Source: Pseudomonas sessilinigenes (GTDB lineage Bacteria; Pseudomonadota; Gammaproteobacteria; Pseudomonadales; Pseudomonadaceae). From it: DNA of 64,000 nt. The notes under the pieces are model-generated. The model had not been told where the DNA came from, searched no databases, and saw only the letters and a program-made list of their open reading frames with translations. The stretch covers positions 434,001-498,000 of the forward strand of contig NZ_CP027706.1 of the NCBI RefSeq assembly GCF_003850565.1. The letters are read 5' to 3'. This document shows, piece after piece, positions 47,555 through 57,279 of the stretch. The translations under genes and the position numbers were made by a program. Position 1 is the first letter of the stretch, and the number at the start of each line of letters is the position of its first letter.

Positions 47555-49234
47555 TCAGCGTTCGTGGACGTAGGTGCCCGGCGATGCCTCGCCTGCCGGG
47601 TACTTCTTGCTGCCCAGGGTCTCGGGTGCCGGCTTCAGTTCTCCAGAGCGCTGTGCCTGCCAGGCTTGCCAGTGCAGCCACCAGGAGTCGGTGTGCTTGA
47701 CCGAGTTCTCTTGCCACTGGTCGGGGCAGTCCGGGATCTCGGAGCTGGTCATGTAGCGCGCCTTGGGGTTGCCCGGTGGGTTGAGGATGCTCTGGATGTG
47801 CCCGCTGCTGGAGAGAACGAACTCCACATGGCCGCCGAACAGTTGCGCCGACTTGTAGCAGGACTTCCACGGCGTGATGTGGTCGTTGGTACCGGCCAGG
47901 GAGAAGATGTCGGCGCTTACCTGCTTCAGGTCGATCGGCGTGCCGCACACTTCCAGGGCATTGGCCCGGGTCAGTGGGTTGTTCTTGAACATCTCGATCA
48001 GGTCGCCATGGAACGCGGCAGGCAGGCGCGTGGTGTCATTGTTCCAGAACAGGATGTCGAACACCGGCGGCTCGTTGCCCAGCAGGTAGTTGTTGACCCA
48101 GTAGTTCCAGATCAGGTCGTTGGGCCGCATCCAGGCGAAAACCTTGGCCATGTCACGGCCTTCGAGCACGCCAGCCTGGTAGGAGTGGCGCTTGGCGGCC
48201 TCCAGGGTCTGCTCGTCGACGAACAGTGCGACCTGGGTGTCCACGGTGGTGTCGAGCACGCTCACCAGCAGGGTCAGGGCGTTGACCTTCTTCTGGCCCA
48301 GTGCCGCATAGTGCCCTAGCAGCGCGGTACAGGTGATGCCGCCGGAGCAGGCGCCGAGCATGTTCACATCCTCGCTGCCGGTGATGGCGGTCACTACGTC
48401 GACCGCTTCCTTCAAGGCCTCGATGTAGGTGGACAGGCCCCACTCGCGCTGGGCCTTGGTCGGGTTGCGCCAGCTGACGATGAAGGTCTGCACGTTGTTG
48501 CGCAGGCAGAAGCGCGCCAGGCTCTTGTCCGGGCTGAGGTCGAAAACATAGAACTTGTTGATCTGCGGCGGCACCACCAGCAACGGGCGCTCATGCACCT
48601 GCTCGGTGATGGGCCGGTACTGGATCAGCTCCAGCACATCGTTGCGAAACACCACCGACCCTTCGCTGGTGCCCAGGTTCTTGCCCACTTCGAAGGCGTC
48701 CATGTTGACCTGGCTGGGCATGCCGCCGTTGTGCACCAGGTCCTTGGCCAGGTGGGACAAACCGTCCAGCAGGCTCTTGCCGCCAGTTTCGAAGAAGCGC
48801 TTGACCGCGGCGGGGTTGGCCGCGCTGTTGGTCGGGGCCATGGCTTCGGTCATCAGGTTGATCACGAAGTGCCCGCGGCTGATGTCCTGTTCGGAGAGGT
48901 TGCTATTGCCGATCCAGTCGTGAAGCTCCTTGCGCCACGCCAGGTAGGTTTGCAGGTAACGCCTGTACAGCGGGTTCTGGCTCCACGCCGGGTCGATGAA
49001 CCGGCGGTCGTCGCTTTCTGGTTGCAGGCTCGACTTGCCGAACATCACGTTCTTCAGTTCGACGCCGAAATGGGCAACGTGCTTGACACTGTGGATGGGT
49101 TGTTTGATGGCCTGGGCAAGCACCATTCGAGCAGAGGTAAGCAGATCCTTTCTACGCAAGCCGATGACCGGATTGAGCCCCAGGGTGTTCTCCGAGGCTT
49201 GGCGTTTCAGGTCATCGTTATTCTTGTTACTCAT
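47555..49234 (-). CDS. phaC1: Class II PHA synthase 1
   Basis: 559-aa medium-chain PHA polymerase. Nucleophile Cys296 in MLGACSGGITC; catalytic Asp in PNDLIWNYWVNNYLLGNEPP to AGTNDHITPW region and His in SSSGHIQSILNPPGN. N-terminus MSNKNNDDLKRQ is the PhaC1 type. GGAG lies 8 bases before the ATG. First gene of the pha operon, with its own sigma-54-type promoter, a leader hairpin and an AAnAAnAA motif in codons 3-5. Confidence 0.97.
   Translation of the reverse strand: MSNKNNDDLKRQASENTLGLNPVIGLRRKDLLTSARMVLAQAIKQPIHSVKHVAHFGVELKNVMFGKSSLQPESDDRRFIDPAWSQNPLYRRYLQTYLAWRKELHDWIGNSNLSEQDISRGHFVINLMTEAMAPTNSAANPAAVKRFFETGGKSLLDGLSHLAKDLVHNGGMPSQVNMDAFEVGKNLGTSEGSVVFRNDVLELIQYRPITEQVHERPLLVVPPQINKFYVFDLSPDKSLARFCLRNNVQTFIVSWRNPTKAQREWGLSTYIEALKEAVDVVTAITGSEDVNMLGACSGGITCTALLGHYAALGQKKVNALTLLVSVLDTTVDTQVALFVDEQTLEAAKRHSYQAGVLEGRDMAKVFAWMRPNDLIWNYWVNNYLLGNEPPVFDILFWNNDTTRLPAAFHGDLIEMFKNNPLTRANALEVCGTPIDLKQVSADIFSLAGTNDHITPWKSCYKSAQLFGGHVEFVLSSSGHIQSILNPPGNPKARYMTSSEIPDCPDQWQENSVKHTDSWWLHWQAWQAQRSGELKPAPETLGSKKYPAGEASPGTYVHER
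49221..49228 (-). promoter_or_regulatory. Hfq/Crc-type CA motif in phaC1 codons 3-5
   Basis: The transcript reads AACAAGAA from the third codon, matching AAnAAnAA and followed by TAAC. Crc is known to repress phaC1 translation in P. putida; this is the natural binding site. Confidence 0.65.
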
Positions 49235-49260
49235 CTACGACGCTCCATTGTCCTGAGACG

Positions 49261-49304
49261 AGTACCGGGCTTGCTGTGCAGTTACACAGCACGATGCCGG
49301 TACT
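49261..49304 (-). promoter_or_regulatory. Two-tier hairpin in the phaC1 leader
   Basis: Outer arms AGTACCGG (49261-49268) and CCGGTACT (49297-49304), then an internal loop, inner arms GCTGTG (49273-49278) and CACAGC (49285-49290), and a 6-base loop. It lies 27-70 bases before the phaC1 start, inside the predicted 113-base leader. Symmetry is the same on both strands, so a protein operator is an alternative. Confidence 0.55.
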
Positions 49305-49357
49305 ACTGCTCGGGTGACCGTTATTTGCGCACCGCTGCTTCTATGTTCCGAAAGCTC

Positions 49358-49373
49358 TGCAGGGAACCTGCCA
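49358..49373 (-). promoter_or_regulatory. Sigma-54 promoter of phaC1
   Basis: On the minus strand TGGCAGGTTCCCTGCA matches TGGCACG-N4-TTGCA at all but two positions, with GG and GC ten bases apart. Predicted start is near 49347. RpoN-dependence of PHA formation is known in some pseudomonads. Confidence 0.65.
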
Positions 49374-49490
49374 GATCCATTGGTTACCCGAGTTTATTTT
49401 TTTTCGCAAGCAGGCCATTCATTGACCATGCAGCCCTGCATTCAAACAGATGGAATTAGAAAATGCCCTCTAAACAGCCAGAGGCTTGAG

Positions 49491-49868
49491 CTAGAGCATC
49501 AGCTTGACGATGGACTCGTTCGGATCACGGGACTTTCCAGCGGCCTTGAGTTGCTCCAGGTAGTCGCTCCACAAGTCGTCCTGGCGCAGTGCCAATTGGT
49601 ACAGGTAATCCCAGGTGAACAGTCCGCTGTCATGACCGTCGTCGAAGGTCAATTTCAGTGCGTACTGGCCGGCCGTTTCGATCTTGCTCAGGCCGACGCC
49701 GAGCTTGCCGAATTGCAGGATGGGGTTGCCGTGGCCCTGGACCTCGGCGGAGGGGGAATGCACCCGCAGGAATTCCGCAGGCAGGTGGTAGACCTCGTCC
49801 GGCCCGTAGGTCAGGGTCAGGGTCTTGGAGGCTTTGTGCAGGTTGATGCCGGTGGGCAGGCGGGCCAT
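49491..49868 (-). CDS. DUF971 family protein
   Basis: 125-aa protein with the DUF971 / gamma-butyrobetaine-hydroxylase N-terminal-like fold (residues about 8-95: LHKASKTLTLTYGPDEVYHLPAEFLRVHSPSAEV, LTFDDGHDSGLFTWDYLYQL). Such domains occur in iron-sulphur and carnitine-related proteins; the free-standing form has no settled function. The ATG at 49868 is chosen over one ten codons upstream because it begins the conserved part. Lies between hslU and phaC1 on the same strand, but phaC1 has its own promoter. Confidence 0.88.
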   Translation of the reverse strand: MARLPTGINLHKASKTLTLTYGPDEVYHLPAEFLRVHSPSAEVQGHGNPILQFGKLGVGLSKIETAGQYALKLTFDDGHDSGLFTWDYLYQLALRQDDLWSDYLEQLKAAGKSRDPNESIVKLML

Positions 49869-49882
49869 GGGCGTTCTCTCTT

Positions 49883-50010
49883 GAGCTTCAAGCTGCAAGC
49901 TTCAAGCTACGAGCAGGGAGATTCAAGCCATCGCGGATAAAACAGTAGCGAAGCGTTGCTGCAAGCGACGCGAATCAGCTTGTCGCTTGCAGCTCGCAGC
50001 TTGGCGCTTA
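49883..50010. repeat. AGCTTCAAGC-type imperfect inverted repeats
   Basis: Left block (49883-49914) contains GAGCTTCAAGCTGCAAGCTT and a second TTCAAGC; right block (49977-50010) reads CAGCTTGTCGCTTGCAGCTC and runs to the hslU stop. The words (CTTCAAGC, GCTTGCAGC) recur at 54721-54758 and 59842-59876, marking a second intergenic repeat family different from REP. Confidence 0.55.
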
Positions 50011-51351
50011 GAGGATGTAGCGGGACAGGTCTTCGTTCTGTGCCAGCTCACCCAGGTGACTGTTGACGTAGGCCGCGTCGATGCGGATCGGCTCCTCGCT
50101 GTGGGCGCTGGCCAGGTCGCCGGCGCTGAACGACACCTCTTCGAGCAGGCGCTCGAGCAAGGTATGCAGGCGACGAGCCCCAATGTTCTCGGTCTTCTCG
50201 TTGACCTGGTAGGCGATCTCCGCCAGGCGCTTGATGCCTTCGTCGGCGAACTCGATGTCCAGGCCTTCGGTCTTGAGCAGCGCAGAGTACTGTTCGGTCA
50301 GGGACGCGTGCGGTTCCTTGAGGATGCGTTCGAAGTCCTCTGGAGTCAGGGCCTTGAGTTCGACACGGATCGGCAGGCGACCTTGCAGTTCAGGCACCAG
50401 GTCGCTCGGCTTGCTCAGGTGGAACGCGCCGGAGGCGATGAACAGGATGTGGTCGGTCTTGACCATGCCCAGCTTGGTGTTGACGGTGCAGCCCTCGATC
50501 AGCGGCAGCAGGTCGCGCTGCACGCCTTCACGGGAGACATCGGCGCCGCCGACGTTGCCGCGCTTGGCCACCTTGTCGATCTCGTCGATGAACACGATGC
50601 CGTGCTGCTCGACGGCTTCCAGGGCCTTGGCCTTGAGTTCTTCCTCGTTGACCAGGCGGCTGGCTTCTTCATCGCGCACCATTTTCAGTGCTTCCTTGAC
50701 CTTCAGCTTGCGGGTCTTGCGCTTGCCCTTGCCCATGTTGGCGAACAGGCTCTGCAGCTGGTTGGTCATCTCTTCCATGCCAGGTGGCGCGGCGATCTCG
50801 ACGCCCATGTTCTCGGCGACTTCGATCTCGATTTCCTTGTCGTCCAGCTGGCCTTCGCGCAGACGCTTGCGGAACAGCTGGCGGGTGTTGGAGTCGCTGC
50901 TGGTCTGCGCGGCTTCCTCGGCAAAGCTGCTGACCCGGGCCTGGGGCAGCAGGGCGTCGAGGATGCGGTCCTCGGCGGCGTCTTCGGCGCGGTGGCGCAC
51001 ACGGACGATTTCCTGCTCGCGAAGCATCTTCAGCGCGGCGTCGGCCAGGTCGCGGATGATCGACTCGACGTCGCGGCCCACGTAGCCCACCTCAGTGAAC
51101 TTGGTGGCCTCGACCTTGATGAACGGTGCATTGGCCAGCTTGGCCAGGCGGCGGGCGATTTCGGTCTTGCCCACGCCGGTAGGGCCGATCATCAGGATGT
51201 TCTTGGGGGTGACTTCAGCCCGCAGCTCGACAGGCAGTTGCATGCGCCGCCAGCGGTTGCGCAGGGCAATGGCCACGGCGCGCTTGGCGTCGTCCTGGCC
51301 GATGATGTGGCGATTGAGTTCGTGGACGATTTCGCGGGGTGTCATGGACAT
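50008..51351 (-). CDS. hslU: HslUV protease ATPase subunit
   Basis: 447-aa AAA+ unfoldase that feeds proteins to HslV. Walker [10 protein letters not shown] at residues 56-64, pore-loop region [13 protein letters not shown], Walker [13 protein letters not shown], and the C-terminal LEEVSF...LARYIL-like tail ending LSRYIL that inserts into HslV. Insertion I-domain between about 110 and 240. The ATG at 51351 or Met3 may be used. Follows hslV by 78 bases. Confidence 0.97.
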   Translation of the reverse strand: MSMTPREIVHELNRHIIGQDDAKRAVAIALRNRWRRMQLPVELRAEVTPKNILMIGPTGVGKTEIARRLAKLANAPFIKVEATKFTEVGYVGRDVESIIRDLADAALKMLREQEIVRVRHRAEDAAEDRILDALLPQARVSSFAEEAAQTSSDSNTRQLFRKRLREGQLDDKEIEIEVAENMGVEIAAPPGMEEMTNQLQSLFANMGKGKRKTRKLKVKEALKMVRDEEASRLVNEEELKAKALEAVEQHGIVFIDEIDKVAKRGNVGGADVSREGVQRDLLPLIEGCTVNTKLGMVKTDHILFIASGAFHLSKPSDLVPELQGRLPIRVELKALTPEDFERILKEPHASLTEQYSALLKTEGLDIEFADEGIKRLAEIAYQVNEKTENIGARRLHTLLERLLEEVSFSAGDLASAHSEEPIRIDAAYVNSHLGELAQNEDLSRYIL

Positions 51352-51429
51352 AGTAATTGGCGGTTCTCAAGCAGGAATGAATGCCGTGGCACGCCTGCCG
51401 CCTGGCGGCAGGCCCGAGCCGGAACAGGC

Positions 51430-51960
51430 TTATTCCGCGAGATCCTGCTCCTCGATGGTTTGAGTGTGGTTGGTGAATACACAGATGTCGCCGGCAATAC
51501 CCAGGGCGGTCTCGACGATCTCGCGAGCCGACAGGTCGGTCTTTTTCAGCAAGGCGCTGGCCGCCGCCTGGGCGTAGGCGCCACCGGAACCCATGGCGAT
51601 CAGGCCGTCTTCAGGTTCGACCACGTCGCCGTTGCCGGTGATGATCAGGGATGCATCCTTGTTGGCCACGGCCAGCATGGCTTCCAGGCGGCTCAGGGAG
51701 CGATCGGTACGCCATTCCTTGGCCAGCTCGACAGCGGCGCGGATCAGGTGGCCCTGGTGTTTTTCCAGCTGGCCTTCAAAGCGTTCGAACAAGGTGAAGG
51801 CATCGGCGGTGGCCCCGGCGAAGCCTGCGATGACCTGGCCGTGGTACAGGCGGCGAACTTTCTTCGCATTGCCTTTCATCACGGTGTTGCCAAGGGAAAC
51901 CTGGCCGTCGCCGCCCATGACGACTTTGCCGTGGCGGCGGACTGAAACGATGGTGGTCAA
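51430..51960 (-). CDS. hslV: HslUV protease catalytic subunit
   Basis: 176-aa threonine protease. The nucleophile must be the N-terminal Thr after loss of formyl-Met, so the start is fixed as TTG at 51960, giving (M)[23 protein letters not shown]; the frame stays open upstream but a longer product would be inactive without processing. GGAG lies 8 bases before the TTG. Conserved [14 protein letters not shown] near residue 125. Rare TTG start, coupled to no upstream gene. Confidence 0.96.
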   Translation of the reverse strand: MTTIVSVRRHGKVVMGGDGQVSLGNTVMKGNAKKVRRLYHGQVIAGFAGATADAFTLFERFEGQLEKHQGHLIRAAVELAKEWRTDRSLSRLEAMLAVANKDASLIITGNGDVVEPEDGLIAMGSGGAYAQAAASALLKKTDLSAREIVETALGIAGDICVFTNHTQTIEEQDLAE

Positions 51961-52094
51961 GGGGAAGTCTCCACGCAGCGGGGCGAAAGTGCCCAGATGG
52001 AAACTCATATGGGGGTGGTGCGAGGTTTTTCAACTGCAATGTGTGGAGAGAGACGAGTGGTGGGGCGTCCCGGGAGGAAGGGATAGCGGCTGTT

Positions 52095-52150
52095 TGGGGG
52101 GAACCCTGGGGCCGCGAGGCGGCCCGGAGGGAGCGAACTCCCTCGCCATA
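52095..52150. repeat. REP element of the GGCGAGGGAG family
   Basis: On the minus strand GGCGAGGGAGTTCGCTCCCTC (perfect 7-bp GAGGGAG/CTCCCTC stem at 52127-52144) is followed by GGGCCGCCTCGCGGCCCC, the usual two-stem form of the common P. fluorescens REP. Located between the SPOR gene and hslV. Confidence 0.7.
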
Positions 52151-52155
52151 GGGTG

Positions 52156-52863
52156 TCAGCGGCTTTGACGCTGTTGTAACAGCAGGTTGCTGAAGCCGGC
52201 GCCTGCCAGTTGCTTCTGGGCAACGGTCAGTTGCTCGCGGTTGCTGAACGGGCCGACCAGTACTCGGTACCAGGTCTCCTCCTTGACGGTGCCGGACTCG
52301 ACCGAGACCGACTGCCCCAGCAGGATGATTTGCGCGCGCACCTTGTCGGCATCGGCTTCCTTGCGGAACGAGCCGGCCTGGAGGAAGAACTTGGTGACCG
52401 GAGCCGCCTTGGCCACGGGGGGCGCTGGTGGCGGGGTGATGCCGGCGAGGGCGGCCTGGGCCCGGGCAGTATCGATCTTCGCCGCTTCCGCCGGGGTTAC
52501 CGGGGTAGTTGGCACTGGCGGCACCTGTGGTGTCGGCAGGGTTTTTTCCGGTACGGCTTCAGGCGGCACAATGACTTCCGACTCCGGCAGCAGCGTATAG
52601 AAGTCGTACTTGGGCTTCACCGGCTGCTGTGGGCTGGGCGGAGTCTTGTTGGCCTCGGCAATCTTGGTGGCTTTCTGCTGCTCGATTTTCTCGCGCTTGA
52701 CGCTGTCGCCACCCTTGCCGGGCTCGAGCTTCATCAGGAACACGATGAAGGCGCCGATGGTCAGGCCGATGGCCAACCACAACCAGCCCGGAATCGGCTT
52801 CTTGGCCGGAGGCTGGTAACGGCTGGCGCCACGCTTGGGTGCAGGTTTTTTCTTGGCAGCCAA
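52156..52863 (-). CDS. SPOR-domain inner-membrane protein
   Basis: 235-aa bitopic protein. A basic cytoplasmic start (MAAKKKPAPKRGASRY), one membrane segment (about 26-44, GWLWLAIGLTIGAFIVFLM), a Pro-rich periplasmic linker (50-150) and a C-terminal SPOR domain (about 155-232, FFLQAGSFRKEADADKVRAQ ... WYRVLVGPFSNREQLTVAQK) that binds denuded septal peptidoglycan. The architecture is FtsN-like and a cell-division role is inferred. Starts 1 base after argS. Confidence 0.92.
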   Translation of the reverse strand: MAAKKKPAPKRGASRYQPPAKKPIPGWLWLAIGLTIGAFIVFLMKLEPGKGGDSVKREKIEQQKATKIAEANKTPPSPQQPVKPKYDFYTLLPESEVIVPPEAVPEKTLPTPQVPPVPTTPVTPAEAAKIDTARAQAALAGITPPPAPPVAKAAPVTKFFLQAGSFRKEADADKVRAQIILLGQSVSVESGTVKEETWYRVLVGPFSNREQLTVAQKQLAGAGFSNLLLQQRQSR

Positions 52864-52864
52864 C

Positions 52865-54601
52865 TTACATTTGCTCCAGGACTTCGAGGCCCAGCAGTTC
52901 CAGACCTTGCTTGAGGGTACGCCGGGTCAGCTCGGTCAGGCGCAGGCGGCTATTCATCTGCTCGGGAGTCTCGGCTGCCAGGATCGGGCAGTTTTCGTAG
53001 AAGCTGGAGAACAGCCCGGCCACATCGTACAGGTAGCTGCACAGCACGTGGGGGGTGCCTTTTTCGGCGACGTTGTTGAGGGTCTCGCCAAACTGCGCCA
53101 GGCGTGCCGCCAGCTCCAGTTCCTGGGCGGCGTGCAGTTCGATCTTGCCCTGTACCTGGCTGAAGTCCTTGCCCAGCTTGCGGAACACGCCGGCAGCACG
53201 GGTATAGGCGTACAGCAGGTAGGGCGCGGTGTTGCCTTCGAAGTTGAGCATCAGGTCGAAGTTGAAGCTGTAGTCGCTGGTGCGGTGCTTGGACAGGTCG
53301 GCGTACTTCACCGAGTCGATGCCCACCACCTTGGCGATGCGGCGCAGGTCGGCTTCCGCCAACTGCGGGTTCTTCTCCTTCACCAGAGCGTAGGCCCGCT
53401 CCTCGGCTTCGGTCAGCAGGTCGATCAGCTTCACGGTGCCGCCATCACGGGTCTTGAACGGGCGGCCGTCGGCGCCGTTCATGGTGCCGAAGCCCATGTG
53501 CTCCATGTCCATCGGATGGGTGACGAAACCGGCCTTGTGGGCCACCGCGAACACTTGCTGGAAGTGCAGGGCCTGGCGCTGGTCGACGAAGTACAGGGCG
53601 CGGTCGGCCTTGAGCTTGCCGCTGCGGTAGCGCACGGCGGCCAGGTCGGTGGTGGCGTACAGGTAGCCGCCGCCGGCCTTGACGATGATCACTGGCAGCG
53701 GCTCGCCCTCGGCGTTCTTGAACTCGTCGAGGAACACGCACTGGGCGCCATTGCTTTCCACCAGCATGCCCTGGGCCTTGAGGTCGTTGACCACATTGAT
53801 CAGGTCATCGTTGTAGGCGCTCTCGCCCATCACGTCGGCCATGGTCAGCTTGACGTTGAGCAGCTCGTAGATCTTCTGGCAGTGGGACAGGGAGATGTCC
53901 TTGAACTTGCTCCACAGGGCCAGGCAGTCCGGGTCGCCGGCCTGCAGCTTGACCACCAGGCTGCGAGCGCGATCGGCGAAGGCTTCGGACTCGTCGAAGC
54001 GCTGCTTGGCGGCGCGGTAGAAATTCTCCAGGTCCGACAGCTCGTCGCTGGTGATGGGGTTTTCTTCGAGGTACGCCATCAGCATGCCGAACTGGGTGCC
54101 CCAGTCGCCCACGTGGTTCTGGCGGATCACGGTATCGCCGAGGAACTCCAGGACCCGTGCCACGCCGTCGCCGATGATGGTGGAGCGCAGGTGGCCGACG
54201 TGCATTTCCTTGGCCAGGTTGGGCGCCGACATGTCGATCACGGTGCGTTGTGCCGGGCCGGCCTTGCGCACGTTCAGGTGGGCGTCGTCGAGGGCGGCGT
54301 CCAGGCGGGCGGCCAGGGCCTGGGTGTTCTGGAAGAAGTTGATGAAGCCTGGGCCGGCGATTTCCGCCTTGCTCAGGTTCTCGTCGACCGGCAGGGCGGC
54401 GATGATCTTTTCCGCCAGATCGCGAGGCTTCATGCCGGCGGGCTTGGCCAGCATCATGGCGATGTTGCTGGCGAAGTCGCCGTGGGTCTTGTCGCGGGTG
54501 TTCTCGACCTGGATCGCCGGCGCCAGACCTTCTGGCAACACACCTTCGGCGACGAGTTGGGCGATGGCTTGCTGGATGAGCTGGCGAATGGTGTCTTTCA
54601 T
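52865..54601 (-). CDS. argS: Arginyl-tRNA synthetase
   Basis: 578-aa class I synthetase charging tRNA-Arg. N-terminal Add1 domain, HIGH-type motif in [13 protein letters not shown] near residue 130, and a non-canonical KMSK region ([17 protein letters not shown]), as is common in ArgRS. The C-terminal anticodon-binding part ends [19 protein letters not shown]. The ATG at 54601 gives [16 protein letters not shown]. Downstream of priA on the same strand. Confidence 0.97.
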   Translation of the reverse strand: MKDTIRQLIQQAIAQLVAEGVLPEGLAPAIQVENTRDKTHGDFASNIAMMLAKPAGMKPRDLAEKIIAALPVDENLSKAEIAGPGFINFFQNTQALAARLDAALDDAHLNVRKAGPAQRTVIDMSAPNLAKEMHVGHLRSTIIGDGVARVLEFLGDTVIRQNHVGDWGTQFGMLMAYLEENPITSDELSDLENFYRAAKQRFDESEAFADRARSLVVKLQAGDPDCLALWSKFKDISLSHCQKIYELLNVKLTMADVMGESAYNDDLINVVNDLKAQGMLVESNGAQCVFLDEFKNAEGEPLPVIIVKAGGGYLYATTDLAAVRYRSGKLKADRALYFVDQRQALHFQQVFAVAHKAGFVTHPMDMEHMGFGTMNGADGRPFKTRDGGTVKLIDLLTEAEERAYALVKEKNPQLAEADLRRIAKVVGIDSVKYADLSKHRTSDYSFNFDLMLNFEGNTAPYLLYAYTRAAGVFRKLGKDFSQVQGKIELHAAQELELAARLAQFGETLNNVAEKGTPHVLCSYLYDVAGLFSSFYENCPILAAETPEQMNSRLRLTELTRRTLKQGLELLGLEVLEQM

Positions 54602-54723
54602 GGTCTTCTCTTTCGACCGCTGGCGCGGCGGCGCTTCGATGCGCAGGTGGAAAAACTGGGCATTATCCGTTGCCAGGGGCGGGTTGCCAACCTCTGGGGG
54701 GTGAGTGGCAGGCACCAGGCTTC

Positions 54724-54758
54724 AAGCAGCAAGGATCGGCAGGTTCTGCTTGCTGCTT
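54724..54758. repeat. AAGCAGCAAG inverted repeat
   Basis: AAGCAGCAAG (54724-54733) and CTTGCTGCTT (54749-54758), perfect 10-bp arms with a 15-base loop, preceded by GCTTC. Same word family as the repeats at 49883 and 59842. It lies between priA and argS. Confidence 0.6.
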
Positions 54759-54782
54759 AAACCAGGGGCTGCAGTTGGCCTG

Positions 54783-57002
54783 TCAGTACAGGTCGACGGG
54801 GTCCACATCCAGCGACCAGCGAACTTGCCGCCCGCTAGGCATCTGCTCCAGTGCCAGCAGCCAGCTGCTCAACAGGCGGTGGAGCGGGGCCCGGGCGCTG
54901 GCTTGCAGCAGCAGTTGAGCACGATAACGTCCGGCCCGGCGCTCCATGGGGGCGGGTACAGGCCCCAGCAGCTCGATGCCGCCCAGCTCCTGTTCGGCCA
55001 GCAGGCGCTCGGCTTCGCTGCAGGCTTCGTCCAGGAAAGCCTCGGCCTGGCCTGGCTTGTGGGCCTCGGCGCGCAGCAGTGCGAGGTGGGCGAAAGGTGG
55101 CAGGCCGGCGCTGCGCCGTTCGCTCAGGGCCTGCTCGGCGAAGGCGAAGTAGCCTTGCTCGGTCAGTTGTACCAGCAGCGGATGGTCGGCCAGGTGGGTC
55201 TGGATGATCACCTTGCCGGGTTCTTCGGCGCGCCCTGCGCGTCCCGCTACCTGGACGATCAGTTGTGCCATGCGTTCGCTGGCGCGAAAGTCCCCGGAAA
55301 ACAGGCCGCCATCGGCATCCAGGATCGATACCAGGGTGACCCGGGGGAAGTGATGACCCTTGGCCAGCATCTGCGTGCCGACGAGGATGCACGGATGGCC
55401 TTTCTGGATGGTGGCGAACAGCTGGTTCATCGCGTCCTTGCGCGAGGTGCTGTCGCGATCCACCCGCAGTACCGGGTAGTCGGGAAACAGGATGGCCAGG
55501 CGCTCCTCTGCCCGTTCGGTGCCGGCTCCCACTGGCCGCAGGTCGACCTTGCCGCACTGTGGGCAATGCCGTGGCACACGTTCCACATGGCCGCAGTGAT
55601 GGCAACGCAGTTCGCCCGAACGCTGGTGCACGGTCATGCGGGCGTCGCAGCGTTCGCATTCGGACATCCAGCCGCAGTCATGGCACAGCAGCGTCGGGGC
55701 GAAGCCGCGGCGATTGAGGAACACCAGGACCTGTTGCCCGGCGGCCAGGGTCTGGCCGATGGCTTGTTGCATGGGCCCGGAAATACCGCTGTCCAGTGGA
55801 CGGCTCTTGACGTCCAGGCGCAGGAAACGCGGTGGTTTTGCACCGCCGGCCCGTTCATTCATGCGCAGCAGGCCATAGCGGCCGGTGTAGGCGTTATGCA
55901 GGCTTTCCAGGGATGGGGTGGCCGAGCCCAGGACGATCGGGATGTCTTCCTGGCGGGCGCGGACCAGGGCCAGGTCGCGAGCGTGGTAGCGCAAGCCTTC
56001 CTGCTGTTTATAGGAGCCGTCGTGCTCCTCGTCGATGATGATCAGCCCGGGATTCTTCATCGGGGTGAACAGCGCCGAGCGGGTGCCGATGATGATATCC
56101 GCCTCGCCGTCCCGGGCCGCCAGCCAGGCGTCCAGGCGCTCACGATCATTGACCGCCGAGTGCAGCAGGGCGATACGCGCATTGAAGCGTTGTTCGAAGC
56201 GGGCCAGGGTCTGGGGGCCGAGGTTGATTTCCGGGATCAGTACCAGGGCTTGCTTGCCGGCTTCCAGGGTTTCGCGGATCAGTTGCAGGTAGACCTCGGT
56301 CTTGCCGCTGCCGGTGACTCCTGCCAGGAGGAAGGCATGGTAGCTGTCGAACCCGGCGCGGATCGCTTCATACGCGGCGCGTTGTTCGCTGTTGAGCGGC
56401 AGTTCCGGCTGGGCCAGCCAGTGTTCGTGACGTGCTCCAGGGGCGTGCCTGCGTACCTCTATCTGCACCAGGTCCTTGGCCAGCAACAGGTCCAGGCTGT
56501 CCTTGCTCAGCATCAGCTTGCTCAAGAGCGCATGGGGGACGCCGTGGGGGTGTTGGGCCAGGGTGGCCAGGGCTTCTCGCTGGCGGGGGGCACGGGCTAT
56601 TCGCGGATCGTCGAGGCGAGCGCCGGGCGCGACCGACCAGAAGCGTTCCTGGCGGGCCTCGGCCGGCTCACCCTGGCGCAGCAGCACCGGCAAGGCCCAG
56701 CTCAGGGTGTCGCCCAGGCTGTGCTGATAGTACTGGGCGGTCCACAGGCACAGCTTGAACAGGGCTGCTGGCAACGGTGGGGTGGGGTCCAGCAGGGCGA
56801 GGGCCGGCTTGAGCTTTTCCGCCGGGACTTCGCTGTGATCCGCTACCTGGACCAGGATGCCGATCATTTCCCTGCGCCCAAATGGCACTCGCAGGCGCAT
56901 GCCTGGTTGCAACTGGCTGCGCAGTACCCCGGCTGGGGCGCGGTAGTCGAACAAGCGGCGCAAGGGCGAAGGCAGGGCTAGGCGCAGGATGGCGTCGGGC
57001 AC
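54783..57002 (-). CDS. priA: Primosomal protein N', replication-restart helicase
   Basis: 739-aa SF2 helicase that reloads the replisome at stalled forks. N-terminal DNA-binding domain; Walker A GVTGSGKTEVY with Lys234; DEEH in IIIIDEEHDGSYKQQEG-like LIIIDEEHDGSYKQ; eight Cys in two zinc sites (about 437-480, CHDCGWMSECERC, CHHCGHVERVPRHCPQC); helicase motif ILVGTQMLAKGHHFP and VAGRAGR. The GTG at 57002 (VPDAILRLALPSPLRRLFDY) gives the family length; the frame upstream is shared with the promoter gap. Confidence 0.97.
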   Translation of the reverse strand: MPDAILRLALPSPLRRLFDYRAPAGVLRSQLQPGMRLRVPFGRREMIGILVQVADHSEVPAEKLKPALALLDPTPPLPAALFKLCLWTAQYYQHSLGDTLSWALPVLLRQGEPAEARQERFWSVAPGARLDDPRIARAPRQREALATLAQHPHGVPHALLSKLMLSKDSLDLLLAKDLVQIEVRRHAPGARHEHWLAQPELPLNSEQRAAYEAIRAGFDSYHAFLLAGVTGSGKTEVYLQLIRETLEAGKQALVLIPEINLGPQTLARFEQRFNARIALLHSAVNDRERLDAWLAARDGEADIIIGTRSALFTPMKNPGLIIIDEEHDGSYKQQEGLRYHARDLALVRARQEDIPIVLGSATPSLESLHNAYTGRYGLLRMNERAGGAKPPRFLRLDVKSRPLDSGISGPMQQAIGQTLAAGQQVLVFLNRRGFAPTLLCHDCGWMSECERCDARMTVHQRSGELRCHHCGHVERVPRHCPQCGKVDLRPVGAGTERAEERLAILFPDYPVLRVDRDSTSRKDAMNQLFATIQKGHPCILVGTQMLAKGHHFPRVTLVSILDADGGLFSGDFRASERMAQLIVQVAGRAGRAEEPGKVIIQTHLADHPLLVQLTEQGYFAFAEQALSERRSAGLPPFAHLALLRAEAHKPGQAEAFLDEACSEAERLLAEQELGGIELLGPVPAPMERRAGRYRAQLLLQASARAPLHRLLSSWLLALEQMPSGRQVRWSLDVDPVDLY

Positions 57003-57182
57003 GCGGGGAGGTCTCACAGGGCGGGCAGTCGGTAGGTTTTGGAGCCTAACAGACGAGCGCAGGGGTGTCCTGCACAAGCGTGGGCACCTGTTCACGGGTG
57101 CATGCTGTCGATTCCGGGTAGGGAGCGGTGCGGGCTGTCAAGGTGGTGGAGGGTTTTTCTGATGGAGGGCAGTCAGGATCTC

Positions 57183-57210
57183 TTGCGCGATTGATGGGGT
57201 CTGGTAGAAT
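57183..57210 (+). promoter_or_regulatory. Candidate sigma-70 promoter of rpmE
   Basis: TTGCGC (57183-57188) and TAGAAT (57205-57210) with a 16-base spacer, 70 bases before the rpmE start. The -10 box has one mismatch. No zinc (Zur) operator was recognised. Confidence 0.55.
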
Positions 57211-57279
57211 CCGCGCCCTAATTCGTGCGGTATTCAACAATAGTGTTGGGTGGCGGCACGCTAGCCTGAGGAATACATC

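Noticed and set aside
52835..54760. 641-codon open frame opposite argS
   Set aside because: Antisense frame caused by G/C-rich third positions of argS; composition is Val/Gly/His-rich and no domain is recognisable.
54705..56981. 758-codon open frame opposite priA
   Set aside because: Long only because priA avoids the complementary stop codons; no ribosome site or motif, while priA itself has all its catalytic motifs.
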